From the NCBI GenBank assembly GCA_001949185.1, contig BDGG01000003.1:3393158-3457157 (forward strand): DNA of 64,000 nt, written 5' to 3'. Positions 1 through 18,124 of this stretch are shown here, in pieces (positions within the stretch are counted from its first letter, which is position 1; each line of letters starts with the position of its first letter). The translations under genes and the position numbers were made by a program. The DNA is from Ramazzottius varieornatus (lineage: Eukaryota; Tardigrada; Eutardigrada; Parachela; Ramazzottiidae). The notes under the pieces are model-generated. The model worked only from the letters and a program-made list of their open reading frames with translations, did no database searches and was not told the origin of the DNA.

Positions 1-322
1 CGGAAACACTCCACTCATTGAACCTGTCTACGTTCTTGAAGAACATTTGACTGCCCTGAGGTCCAACTAGCGAGGCCTCGACAGCGTCCAGAGCTGCATG
101 AACAACAAACTGGCACAGATGACGATAATCTTCTCTCTGTAACTAGAACATTCGTTATGTGGGAACCTGGGAGGATAAGCAAAAGACGAAATGCGTTCTG
201 CTGGGATATACCGGAATGCTGCTGGTACTGTCATCGTGCTTTAGCGCCTCGAACTCGAACAATGGCTGATCCCGATGACCAACAATGACAAAATAGAGAC
301 GTCCAAACTGTGGAAACGTCAT
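1..322 (-). CDS. TRAPPC2: TRAPPC2 (sedlin), 5' part; 3' end outside window
   Basis: Subunit of the TRAPP tethering complexes, which act as Rab exchange factors in ER-Golgi traffic. Two exons are visible: 212-322 and 1-136, the latter running off the window. The protein begins MTFPQFGRLYFVIVGHRD; the YFVIVGH block is the hallmark of the sedlin longin fold. Exon 2 carries REDYRHLCQFVVHAALD and KNVDRFNEW, matching the second conserved block of the family. The 75 bp intron uses GTATAT...CAG in phase 0. The ATG at 322 is chosen because it gives an N-terminus of about the same length as the human protein. Identification is secure; the C-terminal half cannot be seen. Confidence 0.88.
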
Positions 323-1343
323 CGGAAGTCAGAGACTGCAACAATGAAGTCTTCAAACGATCAGTTCGGGATCACCGAAGATTTCGATATTCGTCTATCT
401 GGGTGGACTTTGGAACTTGTCAAAGGCCTCGGTCGTCCGTGTTCCTTGAGCAAAACTGTATGAGATCGGAAAGCGATTCGCTAACGATAATTTGTACTGG
501 AAGGAAAGATGGACTATCGTTCAGACGGGACGATTCAACCTAATCAGCTGTTTAGCTATTCACCAATGCGCGTTTTGCCTGTCACTAATATGGTTGCCCA
601 CATGGTGCTTATCCGCGGTATGTAGCCAGGTAATCAATAATCATTCGATCGAAGCTTCAGTATTACGTGGGTAAATATAACACACAAAGATAGCCTTTGA
701 CGTTATTCGTAAATCGCAATCTCACAGAGTCATAATATAGCAGCTATAGCCTATAGCTGGTTTCTAGTTTTGAATTTCCCTTCCCAAGAAAGAAAGACCT
801 GGTTAGAGAAGGCGCTGAACGACGCGCGAGCGGAGCGCGAACGACTCGGTGAGTTGTATTTCCTAGGTCGTTTTAAGATCGGAGTGCGCATCCGTTCCCA
901 GTCCGCTCTCCTTTTCGGTCGTTCTCAGTCCGGTCCGTTTTCGGTCACGATCTGATTCGCTTCGCCTTCAGTCTGTTCTTTTCTTTGCTTTCAAATGGCT
1001 CGTTTCCGTCAAAACAAGTTCGGACAAGTCCGCACGGGTTTCGGCCAGGCCGGCAGCCTGGCGACCAGCCATCGAGTTTTGCTAGAGGTATCTGACATGA
1101 GTAATGGAGTCTCACTCTTGTTCAGGTGAGTCACTCGGTGCCTTCTTCCGCAGCCGTTTACCCGAGAACAAACCGCACAAGTAGTTCCCTAAAACGGTGA
1201 GGCGGAACAATGAAACGTTTCCTATAAACTGATGTTATCCAAATAGCCAAAGAAGCTCGACAAAGATTTTCAGGGGAAAGTTCCGTTTTATTTGTTCGGC
1301 CGCTTGCCGCCATGGCGCATTTTGAGACGCAGTGCGTCATTAG
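323..1343. other. intergenic, no supported gene
   Basis: This stretch holds no ORF that I can match to a family. Around 880-1060 there is a GC-richer segment with repeated tcggtc/cagtccg words, which could be promoter or low-complexity sequence. A 158-codon minus-strand open frame (1158-1634) runs into the mobile element at 1344 and is not accepted as a gene. Confidence 0.5.
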
Positions 1344-1931
1344 TAAGTTTGTAAATTCCAGGCCGAATGCCCTTGGAATGGAAAATAGGAAAGGCATCCC
1401 TAATATTCCTATATTCCTGTTTCCCTTCTCCAGAACGTCCTCGCAAAAATCTGTAATTCCAAAGTCCCATCTGCCAGTTTGGTTCTTTTTACATACCCAT
1501 CTAAAACAATAAACACGATCTGAAGTCATCAACAAATATGGTTTTGAGACTGAAAGCCAGCTGGAGATTGGCTGATCCGAACTTTCGGCCTTGTCGGACC
1601 TGAAAGTCCAAGGGAAAGTCAAGGACTTACGCACAGTTGAATTCGCCGCATACTTCAGTGCGACGGATCGAAAATGCTATTGGTTGTTCAACTGAACGAC
1701 CAATTAGCCTCAGTGGTACGCATGTGTGAGTCGGCGTCGGGTTCAGTTTTTCGACAGAATCTGCTGGATCTTCGACTGTTTCCCTCGTGGAATTCCTAAA
1801 TTTTCACCAAAATCTTCTCGTTTTCTGAATAGGAATTCCACCGTTCCAAACGGCTACCCCTTGGAACGGAACGGAATTCCAGGAATGGAACGGAATTTGG
1901 AGAGGAATGGAATTAGGAATTTACAACCCTA
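1344..1931. mobile_element. non-autonomous hAT-like element (588 bp) with 8 bp TSD
   Basis: The octamer GTCATTAG occurs exactly at 1336-1343 and again at 1932-1939. Between the copies, the left end reads TAAGTTTGTAAATTCC and the reverse complement of the right end reads TAGGGTTGTAAATTCC, so 14 of 16 terminal bases match. An 8 bp target duplication plus ends of TAGGGTTGTAA type is characteristic of hAT transposons. The interior has no transposase and is rich in GGAAT/ATTCC words (1370-1420, 1790-1920), including a palindrome around GGAATTCC. It is therefore a MITE-like derivative, probably mobilised in trans. Confidence 0.8.
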
Positions 1932-2251
1932 GTCATTAGTGCGCCCCGCCCTCCCCGAAAATGTGTATCATCACCAGCGCAAGCAGGCCGCGCCTGTGCG
2001 CACTGGCAGTCTGGTGACGCGTCGTTCCGTTTCTGGTGGCAGGTCGTTCGGGACGTGAGCCGGATCGGTACAGGACCCGTTGGTTCATGGGTTCCGTTCA
2101 GTCTTCATCGGGTTTAATATCTTTGATTACGATGTCCTGCTTCATCGTTTGGATGCTCCACAAGTTGGTTCAGTGTTGATCTGAATACTTTTGGGAGGAA
2201 ATCCTGAGCAATACGGATACGGCGCAGACTCTGCGCGTCTTCGTTCGAAGA
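1932..2251. other. upstream region of NSDHL
   Basis: Right-hand TSD copy (1932-1939) followed by about 310 bp of presumed promoter and 5' UTR of NSDHL. No recognisable element was seen apart from a GC-rich patch at 1950-2050. Confidence 0.4.
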
Positions 2252-3581
2252 ATGGTACTCGACCGGAACCTTCAAAATGGCTTAGCTTTAGGAGATGCTA
2301 ATCTGGTCGTTGCCGACAGCCGCACCTGTCTTGTAATCGGCGGATGTGGGTTCCTAGGACGTCATCTGGTTGAGGACCTCATCACGAGGAAGTGGAAGAT
2401 TCGCGTATTCGATGTCAGACAAACCTTTGACGCTCCCGAAGCGGTCTTCCATGTCGGAGATCTCTGTGATAAGAAAGCTCTAATCGCGGCCATGCAGGGC
2501 TGCAGCACGGTATTCCACTGCGCCAGTCCGGCTCCCTCCAGCTCAAACAAGGACATGTTCTGGAAAGTTAACGTCGAAGGGACCAAAATTGTGATATCGG
2601 CCTGCAAAGCTGCTCAAGTGTCAAGACTTGTCCTCACAAGCAGGTGGGTTTTTCTTGGTTGGCGCAGTTCACTCCGATTGTGTATAATTACTCTGTTTCA
2701 TTATAGTGCCAGCGTTATTTACGAAGGTAACGATATTCTGGGCGACGACGAAGACAGCCCGTATGCCACGAATCCAGTGGACTTTTATACTTCCACTAAG
2801 ATCGCGCAAGAACAACTGGTTTTGCGAGCTAACCGAGTAAGAATTCGGCAAGCTTGACTAGATTGTTTTCCAACTAGCGCACATTGTTAGTGCTGTGGGC
2901 TGTCAGCGTGCGCCACTCGGAAAACGATCTAGTCAAGCTCGCTCGTCTAGATCCCATTCGTGGCTCACTCGCGAAGTGGTGTGCTGGACCAACTAGCGCT
3001 CTTTCTTCCAGGTGAATAATGGTCGTCTTCTCACGATAGCCATTCGTCCGCACGGTATTTTCGGTCCGCGGGACACGACAATGGTTCCTACATTGGCCGA
3101 CGCCGCCCGCAAAGGCAAGATGAAGTTTATCATCGGTGACGGAAACAACGTAGTGGACTTCACCTACGTCAAGAACGTCTCCCACGGACTTATTCTCGCC
3201 GCACTGGCATTAGAGAAGAACTCCGACCTTGGTGGTCAAGCATTCCACATCACCAACGACCAGCCCATTCTCTTCTGGGAGTTCATGAAGCGATTACTGG
3301 AAGGGTTGGGGTACGAAAGCCCGAAGCGACATCTTCCTCGTTGGTTAGTGTACTATCTCGCGATAGTTCTTGCCTTCGTAAGCCAGCTCATCGGTCGGTT
3401 CAAGAAATGGGAGCCGACCTTCACGCCCATGCGCGTTGCTCTGATCAGCACGCACCATACGTATTCCTGTGAGAAAGCCAAGAACCTTCTTGGCTATCAG
3501 CCTGTAGTTTCCCTGGATGAAGGGATAAAGCTCACTTTAGAACATTTCGACCATCTGAGGAACGTTGATACGTATTCGTGA
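2252..3581 (+). CDS. NSDHL: sterol-4-alpha-carboxylate 3-dehydrogenase, NSDHL-like
   Basis: NAD(P)-dependent 3-beta-hydroxysteroid dehydrogenase family enzyme; in vertebrates it oxidatively decarboxylates C4-carboxylated sterols at the ER. Exons 2252-2643, 2707-2836, 3012-3581 give 363 aa. The Rossmann motif GGCGFLGRHL lies near residues 30-40. The catalytic YxxxK is YTSTK at about 158-162. RPHGIFGPRD, FHITNDQP, FTPMRVALIS and GYQPVVSLDEG match NSDHL proteins specifically. A hydrophobic segment (WLVYYLAIVLAF) near residue 290 should anchor it in the membrane. Intron 1 is 63 bp, while intron 2 is 175 bp because it carries a foldback repeat. Many ecdysozoans lack full sterol synthesis, so the substrate may be a dietary sterol; that is inference. 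Confidence 0.93.
2851..2939. repeat. foldback element copy A, in NSDHL intron 2
   Basis: Imperfect inverted repeat: the left arm starts AGCTTGACTAGATTGTTTTC and the right arm ends with its near complement (GAAAACGATCTAGTCAAGCT). Inside each arm is the AACTAGCGCAC / GTGCGCCACT block shared with the other copies (10530, 34411, 35548, 44535, 48494, 57427). It accounts for roughly half of this intron. No coding capacity. Confidence 0.8.
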
Positions 3582-3636
3582 TGCCCGGTTGAGAGAATAC
3601 CTCACTGGCAGAATTTATTTAAAGTATTTCATGAAT

Positions 3637-3642
3637 AATAAA
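3637..3642 (+). promoter_or_regulatory. poly(A) signal of NSDHL
   Basis: AATAAA 56 bp after the NSDHL stop codon. The next gene (ECHS1) is convergent and stops at 3871, so the two 3' UTRs are close or overlapping. Confidence 0.6.
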
Positions 3643-3870
3643 ACTGGCTGACACCAAAAAATCTGAAATCTGAAGTGAACTTTCTTATTGAAATAAAACT
3701 CTGTAGAACTTCGCGGCTGCGTGATGTTGCAAAACTATGTCCTTTGCATTCAGACGTGATTATCATAAAGGTATTGATAGTTGAGCAGTATGTATTGTTC
3801 GAATATTGTGCCCGATGAGGCAAGGCGTGGGCCGGTGCCTTGTTACTGAGAAAACCCAAGCCGGGTCTTC

Positions 3871-5841
<1,971 letters not shown>

Positions 5842-6439
5842 TTTTGTCGGTGTTGTGGATTGTCGAGGAGGTGTTAGGAGTAGAACCTAGAGGAATTGAA
5901 TGTCACAGTCACGAAATCAGAAGAGGAAGCTGCTGAGAAAGCAAAGTGCTTAGGATTGGAGTACCATGTCATGTCATGTTATGATCTGGTTAGTATATAT
6001 GACATTGATGCTCACAGATGCTCGCAGTTGCTCGCGCCTCACAGGACGAGAATGGAAAACTCCGATAGGAGAGTGAACAGATGAATTTTGTTTTACTACA
6101 AGCACGGTGCCGCTAAATGAGGAAGAAAATGCTGCTATTCTCGCACACAGCCACGAGATAAAAAGCATGACTAGACCAGTAAAATTAACCATATTGATTC
6201 GAACACGAAAACGGGAATCAGCCTGAACAAGAGGCAATAATGACAAAGAGGCAGAAAGCATACAACAGTAGCGAATGATAAAAACAAGTTCACTGCGCTG
6301 GCTACTATCACAGAGGAGACGAGAGCCAGATGAACAAAAGGGAGAGAAAACGCAGAAGACTAAATTAAATTTAAAAACCGATATAAGCAGAGGAAAAACT
6401 CTGCGCGAAAAGTGTTTACAAAAAACGCTCGCAGATCTC
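5842..6439. other. intergenic between ECHS1 start and kinesin stop
   Basis: About 600 bp holding the presumed ECHS1 promoter and the kinesin 3' UTR. There are short tandem words (catgtcatgtcatg near 5964; gatgctcacagatgctcgcag near 6008) but no gene or clear element. Confidence 0.4.
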
Positions 6440-11502
<5,063 letters not shown>

Positions 11503-12183
11503 TGTAGCGAACGTTGAGTAATCAGGAGACTAAATAGGGACAAGGGATTCACCTAAAGACAAAGTAACGCAGTTAACGTTTCATATAGAGTACAGCAGCG
11601 ATGCCAACCTATTCGAAGTGGAAGTGTAATGGTCTTACTCACCGAAGGGCCAAGCGGCAAAAAGGAAACACAGGAGTCAGGTGGAAGACTTTTCCTCTGT
11701 CCAAAGGGATATTGAATGTGGTTACCGTCACAGGGTAAGGATGCCAACAGTCGATATCGTATCAGGCAACATATAGAGCAACATCCCGAAGTCCCGTCTC
11801 AAGAGTCAACTCCTCGTTCGTTCCCAACCAATAAGCTTGTGCTTGAAAACAAACCTCACTTAATCTTCCGTTGGTCCCTGCTACAATAAGTTAGTACTGC
11901 AAGGAAGTCAGCCTACGAACTCCCCGAAGAGGGGAGATCAAGAAAGGATTCAATGGAATCTTGGAAAAGTGAAGATTAAGATTTTGATGCTTGAAAGTTA
12001 AGTGTCAAAGTAATGAACTGCAAAAATTTTCATGTTGGCCTTCCCGGCCCGACCCGACGGTTCTGAAAGGACCGTACAAAGGCCGCTGGTGGAACGCTTC
12101 TGGCTCTGAAGCTGCAAAGTTTGCAACTTGGGTACTTCCCCATTCCCCTACCCTCAAGGCATGACCTGAGTCACTAACAGGCA
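11503..12183. other. intergenic upstream of kinesin
   Basis: Presumed promoter and 5' UTR of the kinesin gene on its right-hand side. No ORF here matches a family; short open frames look random. Confidence 0.4.
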
Positions 12184-12462
12184 CAGCGGTGGACGGATGA
12201 TTTTCTCAGCCTAATATCGAGCTTTTCTTAGCTGTCACGTATGACCTGGCATGAACTATTACAACGGCTAATTTTGTCATCAGTTGGCGGATTCTACCCT
12301 ACTGAACAGGAGACCTGGTCTTCGAAGGATATTCGGCACGATATTTTTCATATCCATAAGATTGATCGACTGATTACCCTTCCTGAGTTAGGCTGCACTC
12401 GGTAACGTCGCGCCGTTCCGTGTTTTCAGTAATTCGCTGAGAAAATCATCCGTCCACCGCTG
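12184..12462. mobile_element. MITE with 27 bp perfect terminal inverted repeats
   Basis: The 27 bases at 12184-12210 (starting CAGCGGTGGACGG, ending TTTTCTCAGC) are exactly repeated in inverted orientation at 12436-12462, enclosing a 279 bp element with no ORF. The terminal CAG and the imperfect flanking GTCACTA words (near 12171 and at 12463) would fit a hAT-type or similar DNA transposon, but the duplication is not exactly adjacent on the left, so the family is left open. Confidence 0.75.
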
Positions 12463-13015
12463 GTCACTACTACCTGTGGTATGTCGCAGCAGGTTAATTG
12501 GCGTAATCATGTCAACATGATCATCACATTCGGTTGCATTTCATGGCGCAGACGGAGATCTTCGCGTCGTCCGCTTTGCTCTGACCAATGTCCATGAGGG
12601 CAGTGTATTCTGACCTCCGGAAACTGGGAGCGGACACCGAGGAAAATTTTTGGGTTAGGACACGTTGGAATGAATGAGCGTGGCCTGCTTTTGGATGCTC
12701 CGGATACTTGCTGATTGCTGAACCAATTACTCGGAGGGCCACCGGAAGTACGTACTACGTAGGGGTAAAGGCCGTAAAGCCAAACGTTTCGTAATGCCAG
12801 AGTTCGTGCGGAATGCAACTGTTGCTTCACTCGGTGCAGCCTAACATTTAAGTTAGATTTTCTGTGCAGAATTCCATGAAGACCAAAGACGTTCACGAGA
12901 TGACCGCGTTCCACAGCTCTTCCTTGTCAACTCCGATGGAATCACACACGTAGCCTGATTCCTGAAAGCAAGTTCGAATCAAATACGGACGCATCTTCGA
13001 CGGACCTTCTAATCG
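12463..13015. other. upstream region of phospholipase D
   Basis: Between the MITE and the PLD start codon. Minus-strand open frames of 60-135 codons here have no recognisable product and are treated as chance. It probably holds the PLD promoter and 5' UTR. Confidence 0.35.
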
Positions 13016-16000
13016 ATGGCGCCTGGAACCCTCTCGCAGACGTCTCCGATGGCGCAGGAAGTTTGCAGCGTGCAAGTTGTCTCGCAGTGCTATCTGAACG
13101 AAGCGTACGATGACAGTCCTTCAGCACACGTCAGCATCAGTCGCGATATGGGTACGTACATATCCTTGAAATTCCCTCAATTTACTCGCCGGAAATTTAC
13201 CTGTTGCATGTTTCAAACAGACAAGATTCAGGGAGCTGACGAGATCGTCGAAAGCATACCAAACGGAAATGCCACCGGAAGTCTCCACCGTGAAACTGCC
13301 GAGGAAGACAAGATTGACTTGCGCTTTCCTGTTGTAAAGCCTTACTTCCTGAAAAACATGCCGATCGAAGTACTAGTCACCGAGTTACTTCAGGACGAAG
13401 GTTCCGGCGGAAGAAACATTTTGTACGTGTAGCTCGGGTTAAACACATTTTAAGACTGTCTGTCTCCAGTTTCCACCTTCTCATGCGTAGGTACAAGATT
13501 GGACTGGAACATGGCGGATACTTCTGGACCATATTCAGGTGAACTCCACATATATCGAACATCACTGTCACAACCACTCCTGGCTTTACGGGAAGATGCT
13601 CAAGCTAGCTTTTTTTCTTATATAGGAGTTACGCCCAAATTCAGGCACTGTTTTCCAGCTTGTACTACCACAACAAGTCAATTCCGCATAATCAAACAGT
13701 GTACGGACTACGGACTAGACTTTTTCGATTTCATATACCCTACACGGTTTCCTGGTACAATATTACATTTCTGTTGCTTCATTTCGACAGCGTGGAGGCC
13801 GATCTCGCATTACGGCAAGTCAGAAGATTTCCAACCCTTCCCGAACAGCTAGCTCCTAACAGCGACCTTGAAACACGAATCGCGCATTGTGTAAGATAGT
13901 GGATTTTTTTACTTTCTAGTACTTGGTTGGTTTCGATCCGCCTAACGATTACTGTACGTTTTAGCGGTCTGTGGAGAATCTTCTGACAGAGCTTCTCGAT
14001 CACTCTCTATGGCGGGAACATGAGACATGCCGTCGATTTCTAGTAGTGTCTGCGGTTAGTTTCCGGGATGGTCGAGTGGCCACTCGAGAGAAGGACCAAG
14101 AGATCATTGTCAGAAAGTTGAGCTGCAGTATTTGCACTCTACACCACAACTTCTGCAATCACGACAACAACATGTGCAAGATATTCGCTCGGTGGAAGTT
14201 TCGGTATTGTACCCTGTTTACCACGATAAGACAATGACAGACGTTGTCGTACAGAACTGCTTTTCAAATTTAGTTGGCTAATCGTTCAGGAGACCTGCTA
14301 TCTGTACACCCGCCCTGAAAGTGGGGAATTAGCAGCAGTCTTTCTGTTTGACCAGAGAATGGAAATAAAGTACCTTCAGACACGCCCACATGCCTTGATG
14401 CTGAAGCACAGCCTGAAAGATTTGGTTCTTGACTTCGCCGATACAGCAGAAAGAGATACCTGGATCGCGCAGGTACTTGCGATAACGGAACCATTCAAGA
14501 AGCCATGGTTAACTAGAGATATTGCTACAGAGGTTGAATTCGCACAGGTCGCGCATAAAATGAAAACGACAGGAGCCGATTGGATCACTCCGCAGCCGCA
14601 TACATCATTCGCACCAGCGCGAGAAGACATCTACGCCAAGTTCTTCATCAACGGAGCCAGTTACATGCCGGCTGTGGCTGACGCGCTTGAAAGTGCCAAG
14701 GAGGAAATATTCATCGGTGGCTGGTGGGTCGCTCCGGAAGTGTTTCTGAAGAGGCCAGTCACCGAAGGAACTAAGTGGAGGTTGGACAAGATATTAAAAC
14801 GCAAAGCTGTGAGTAACCGCTCTCTTATAGGAGGTGTCGAAGTAGATATCCTTATGGATGAACGACCAGACTGTGAATATTTCCAGGAAGAAGGCGTGAA
14901 AATCTATATTCTAATGTACAAGGAATCCAGAGTTGCCCTTGGCATTAACAGTCTGTATTCCAAAAAGAAACTGGCCACGATCCATCCTAACATCATGGTA
15001 AAAGCAGTTTTGAACTGTTGTGTACCTGTTTGACAATCATCAACGGGTCATTGGCTTACAGGTTCAGCGGCATCCGGATCATAATGTTCTCTTATGGTAC
15101 TTCCTGGTTTGGAAATTTTCACTGGAGCACTCGGCGATTGCTGTCATTGCTTTAGGTCCCATCACGAGAAGTGCGTTATCATAGACCAAAAGCTGGCTTT
15201 TCTTGGAGGTATTGATCTGTGCTACGGCCGGTAAGTCGCTTTAATGTCCCCTTTCTCCGCGCATCGAATAGACAGATTTTACATCCAGGTGGGAGGATTA
15301 TCATTACCGGATGAACGACCAGTCTCCGGAAATGCGGCAGGTTGGTTGGTCAGAATACTGTACCAGTCCGCTGGCTCGTAATGTCTGATGACGTAATGTC
15401 TGTACAGTTCGGGTATTATGTGCAGAGCAAAGCGACCGGGTCTTTGAAGAAGGCGAGCGAAAGTCTAGCTGGCCGGAAATTCGACAAAGCGAAACATAAG
15501 GCCGGAGGTCCGCGTCGCAGAGGCAAGAAGCGCCATGCCTGGGGACAAGCTGCAATGGCCCCAGTGCGCGGGGTTCAAGCTCGGATGAACGTACCTCGCT
15601 TCCGCTTTGGGAGCAAAATGGTACGTTCTTCGCTCCTTCAGTGCCCACAACGCTGTATTGTGTATGATGTCCCAGCCTAGCTGTAATTGTCCTCTTTTGA
15701 TAGAATCATCGCTACAGAACCTACAGACGTTCCTTCTTGAGCAAGACCGCCTTGGCCTTGAGGTAGCCTAAAAAGAGTAATCTCTAGCTGTAGTCGGCGA
15801 AAGATGCACAAAGTGCAGGTTCTTTTATGACTTAGTCGGTCTGGCTGCAAGAACAAATCGGATTCCAAGGTGGAAGAAGGGACGCCAGATGAAGAGCTGA
15901 ACGAACTGGGCAGAAGTAAGCTACACTCCACATGTTTCTTACGCTTTGGAAAACATTACTGAATGATTTCTTTTGTCTCTTAGCGTACACATGGATTGGA

Positions 16001-18124
16001 AAAGACTACATAAACGAAGTTAGGGAAGCTTTCTCTCAATCAGATAATGGTCATCCCTACGAAGGTACCTCGAAAACCAAGACATCATGTCTGATGCTCT
16101 GGACACATTATCTCTACACATAAATATCGTGACTGTAATGGCGCGACTTCAAAATAGAGTAGCAAACTACTTTATATGTTATGGCTTGTTATTGTAGATG
16201 AGCTGGACAGGGACAAGGTTCCCCGTCTTCCCTGGCACGATGCCGGCACCTGCATGTGGGGCGTGGCTGCGCGCGACTTGGCTCGTCACTTCATCCAGAA
16301 GTGGAACGCTTGCAAGTTCCAGAAAGTGCGCTTCGAATCCGAGTACCCCTTCATCATTCCCAAACGTTACGGCGATCTGGAAGCCGTTACGGAACCGCCC
16401 TGTGAGAACACTCATCGCTGCCGTGTCCAAGTTCTCCGCAGCACAGCCTCTTGGTGTGTAACACTGAAAAACTCTGAAAACACTCGGTTTTGACTCGCAT
16501 GTGGATATTGACGAAGGTCTGCCGGACTACTGCCGCATGCGTTTGAGAAGTCCATCCAGCAAGCTTACATCGATCTGATATCGGCAGCTAAGCATTTCGT
16601 CTACATGGAGGTATGACTTTTGTCATCAGTTTCGGTAATGGTATGATTCGTTTTATTGTACAGTTTTTCGCAGAGTCAATTTTTCATCACGACAGTGGCC
16701 AAGCACAAGCGAGTGAAGAACGAAGTTGGAGATGCTATTTTCAACCGCATCGTTAGAGCCGCGAAGTATATGCAACAGTTGTGCTGGACTTCTCTCGGGC
16801 TCTTGGCAATATGGTCTTGTTTTGCAGGAATGGTGAGAACTTCCAGCTGTACATTGTCATACCTCTTCAGCCCGCCATAGCTGGAGCTTACGGAACTCGT
16901 GGTGGAGCGGCACTACAAGCTGTGACACATTTCAATTACCGCAGGTGACTACGCCAGTGTTACCTTGATTTTATAATCGTATTCCTTATATCTTCATAGT
17001 GCTCAGCTGAGAGTCGGTTTACTAATCCGAAACTGGTTGCAGCATATCCCGTGGTGGCTTTTCCATATTTGAGCAGTTAAACTTAAAAGGTAAGAAAGAA
17101 AACCCAGACGTTGTTTTCTCCTGCTGGCCTTGTCCAGTTAATGAACATCAGCTCTCGTCGTCCACAGGTATCGATCCGTCACGGTACATTACTATATCCG
17201 GTCTTCGTCAACACGATGAGATTTCTGGATTACTTGTAAGTTCGTTCCCGTGTGTAGTAAGATTCAGCCTTGGGAGTAATGCCGTTGTATCTTCGTAGAG
17301 TACAGAAATAGTCTACGTTCATAGTAAGTTGATGGTGGTGGACGATGTGTTCACAATAATCGGCTCAGCCAACATGAACGATCGGTCATTGGTGGGAAAC
17401 CGGGATAGCGAAATTGCGATCCTTGTTGAGGACTTGGAGTTCGAAGACTCGGTGATGGACAGTCGACCGTATCGGGCTGGAAAATACTCTGGAAGACTGC
17501 GGAAGGAACTCATGAAGTGTGTTGCGTCGTTCACACTTTACTATTCGTACGATCTGGTTCTGAACACGGCGTTCATGGCTTTATGTTGACAGAGTCAATT
17601 TGGGACTTCTGGAGGACCTGCCTCGTGGACTTCCGGTAGAAGAGGCGAACCTCCTCGTTCGCGATCCTGTCTGCGAGGAGTTCTTCCGCGGTGTGTGGAT
17701 CAAGAATGCTGTGCGGAATGACGAAATCTACGCTCAGGTACAAACTGGCTTTCGTCGAATGTGCACCGACCACCGGTGAAATGCTTCTCCATCGCTTCTG
17801 AATGCAAGTACAGTGTCGAACTCACATTTTAGGTATTTGCGCCGGTTCCAACCGACAAAGTCTTGCGGTTCTCCGAGCTGAAAGAATGGGAGAAGCAGAA
17901 GACACTGAACCAAACTGACCCGGAGAAAGCTCGCGATCTTCTTCGTGAGGTTCAAGGCTATGTAGTCAAGTTCCCCCTCAAGTTTCTTCGAGACTCGAAA
18001 TTGCTACCGAGCGTGAGCACTGCTGCAGGAGTGAGTGTTTTTCCTTTGCCTGCACAACTTTACAATGCGGTGGAAATTGACTTGATTTGTATTGTAGTTA
18101 CTTCCGTTCGTCAACTGGACATGA
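13016..18124 (+). CDS. PLD: phospholipase D (PLD1/2 type, PX-PH-HKD)
   Basis: Hydrolyses phosphatidylcholine to phosphatidic acid and choline at membranes. Twenty-four exons (first 13016-13151, last 18098-18124) sum to 3375 nt, 1124 aa. Order: N-terminal leader, PX domain (IEVLVTELL...[19 protein letters not shown], about 95-230), a divergent PH region ([17 protein letters not shown], about 297-385), then two catalytic halves. HKD1 is HHEKCVIID (His about 527) followed by [15 protein letters not shown]2 is [10 protein letters not shown] (His about 937) followed by [18 protein letters not shown]. The C-terminus ends LLPFVNWT, like the short hydrophobic tail of PLD1/2 needed for activity. Introns are mostly 55-95 bp. 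In the PX part, residues about 172-185 ([13 protein letters not shown], from 13750) look like a retained intron, but removing it breaks the frame. Confidence 0.95.

Noticed and set aside
1158-1634. 158-codon minus-strand open frame
   Set aside because: It spans the left boundary of the hAT-like element (1344) and starts at a non-ATG codon; no family resemblance.
12507-12914. 135-codon minus-strand frame upstream of PLD
   Set aside because: No recognisable domain; lies in promoter-like intergenic DNA, and the codons look random.
13749-13793. Possible 44 bp retained intron in the PX domain of PLD
   Set aside because: It begins with GT and ends with AG, but its removal shifts the frame, and the full 24-exon model is in frame with it kept.
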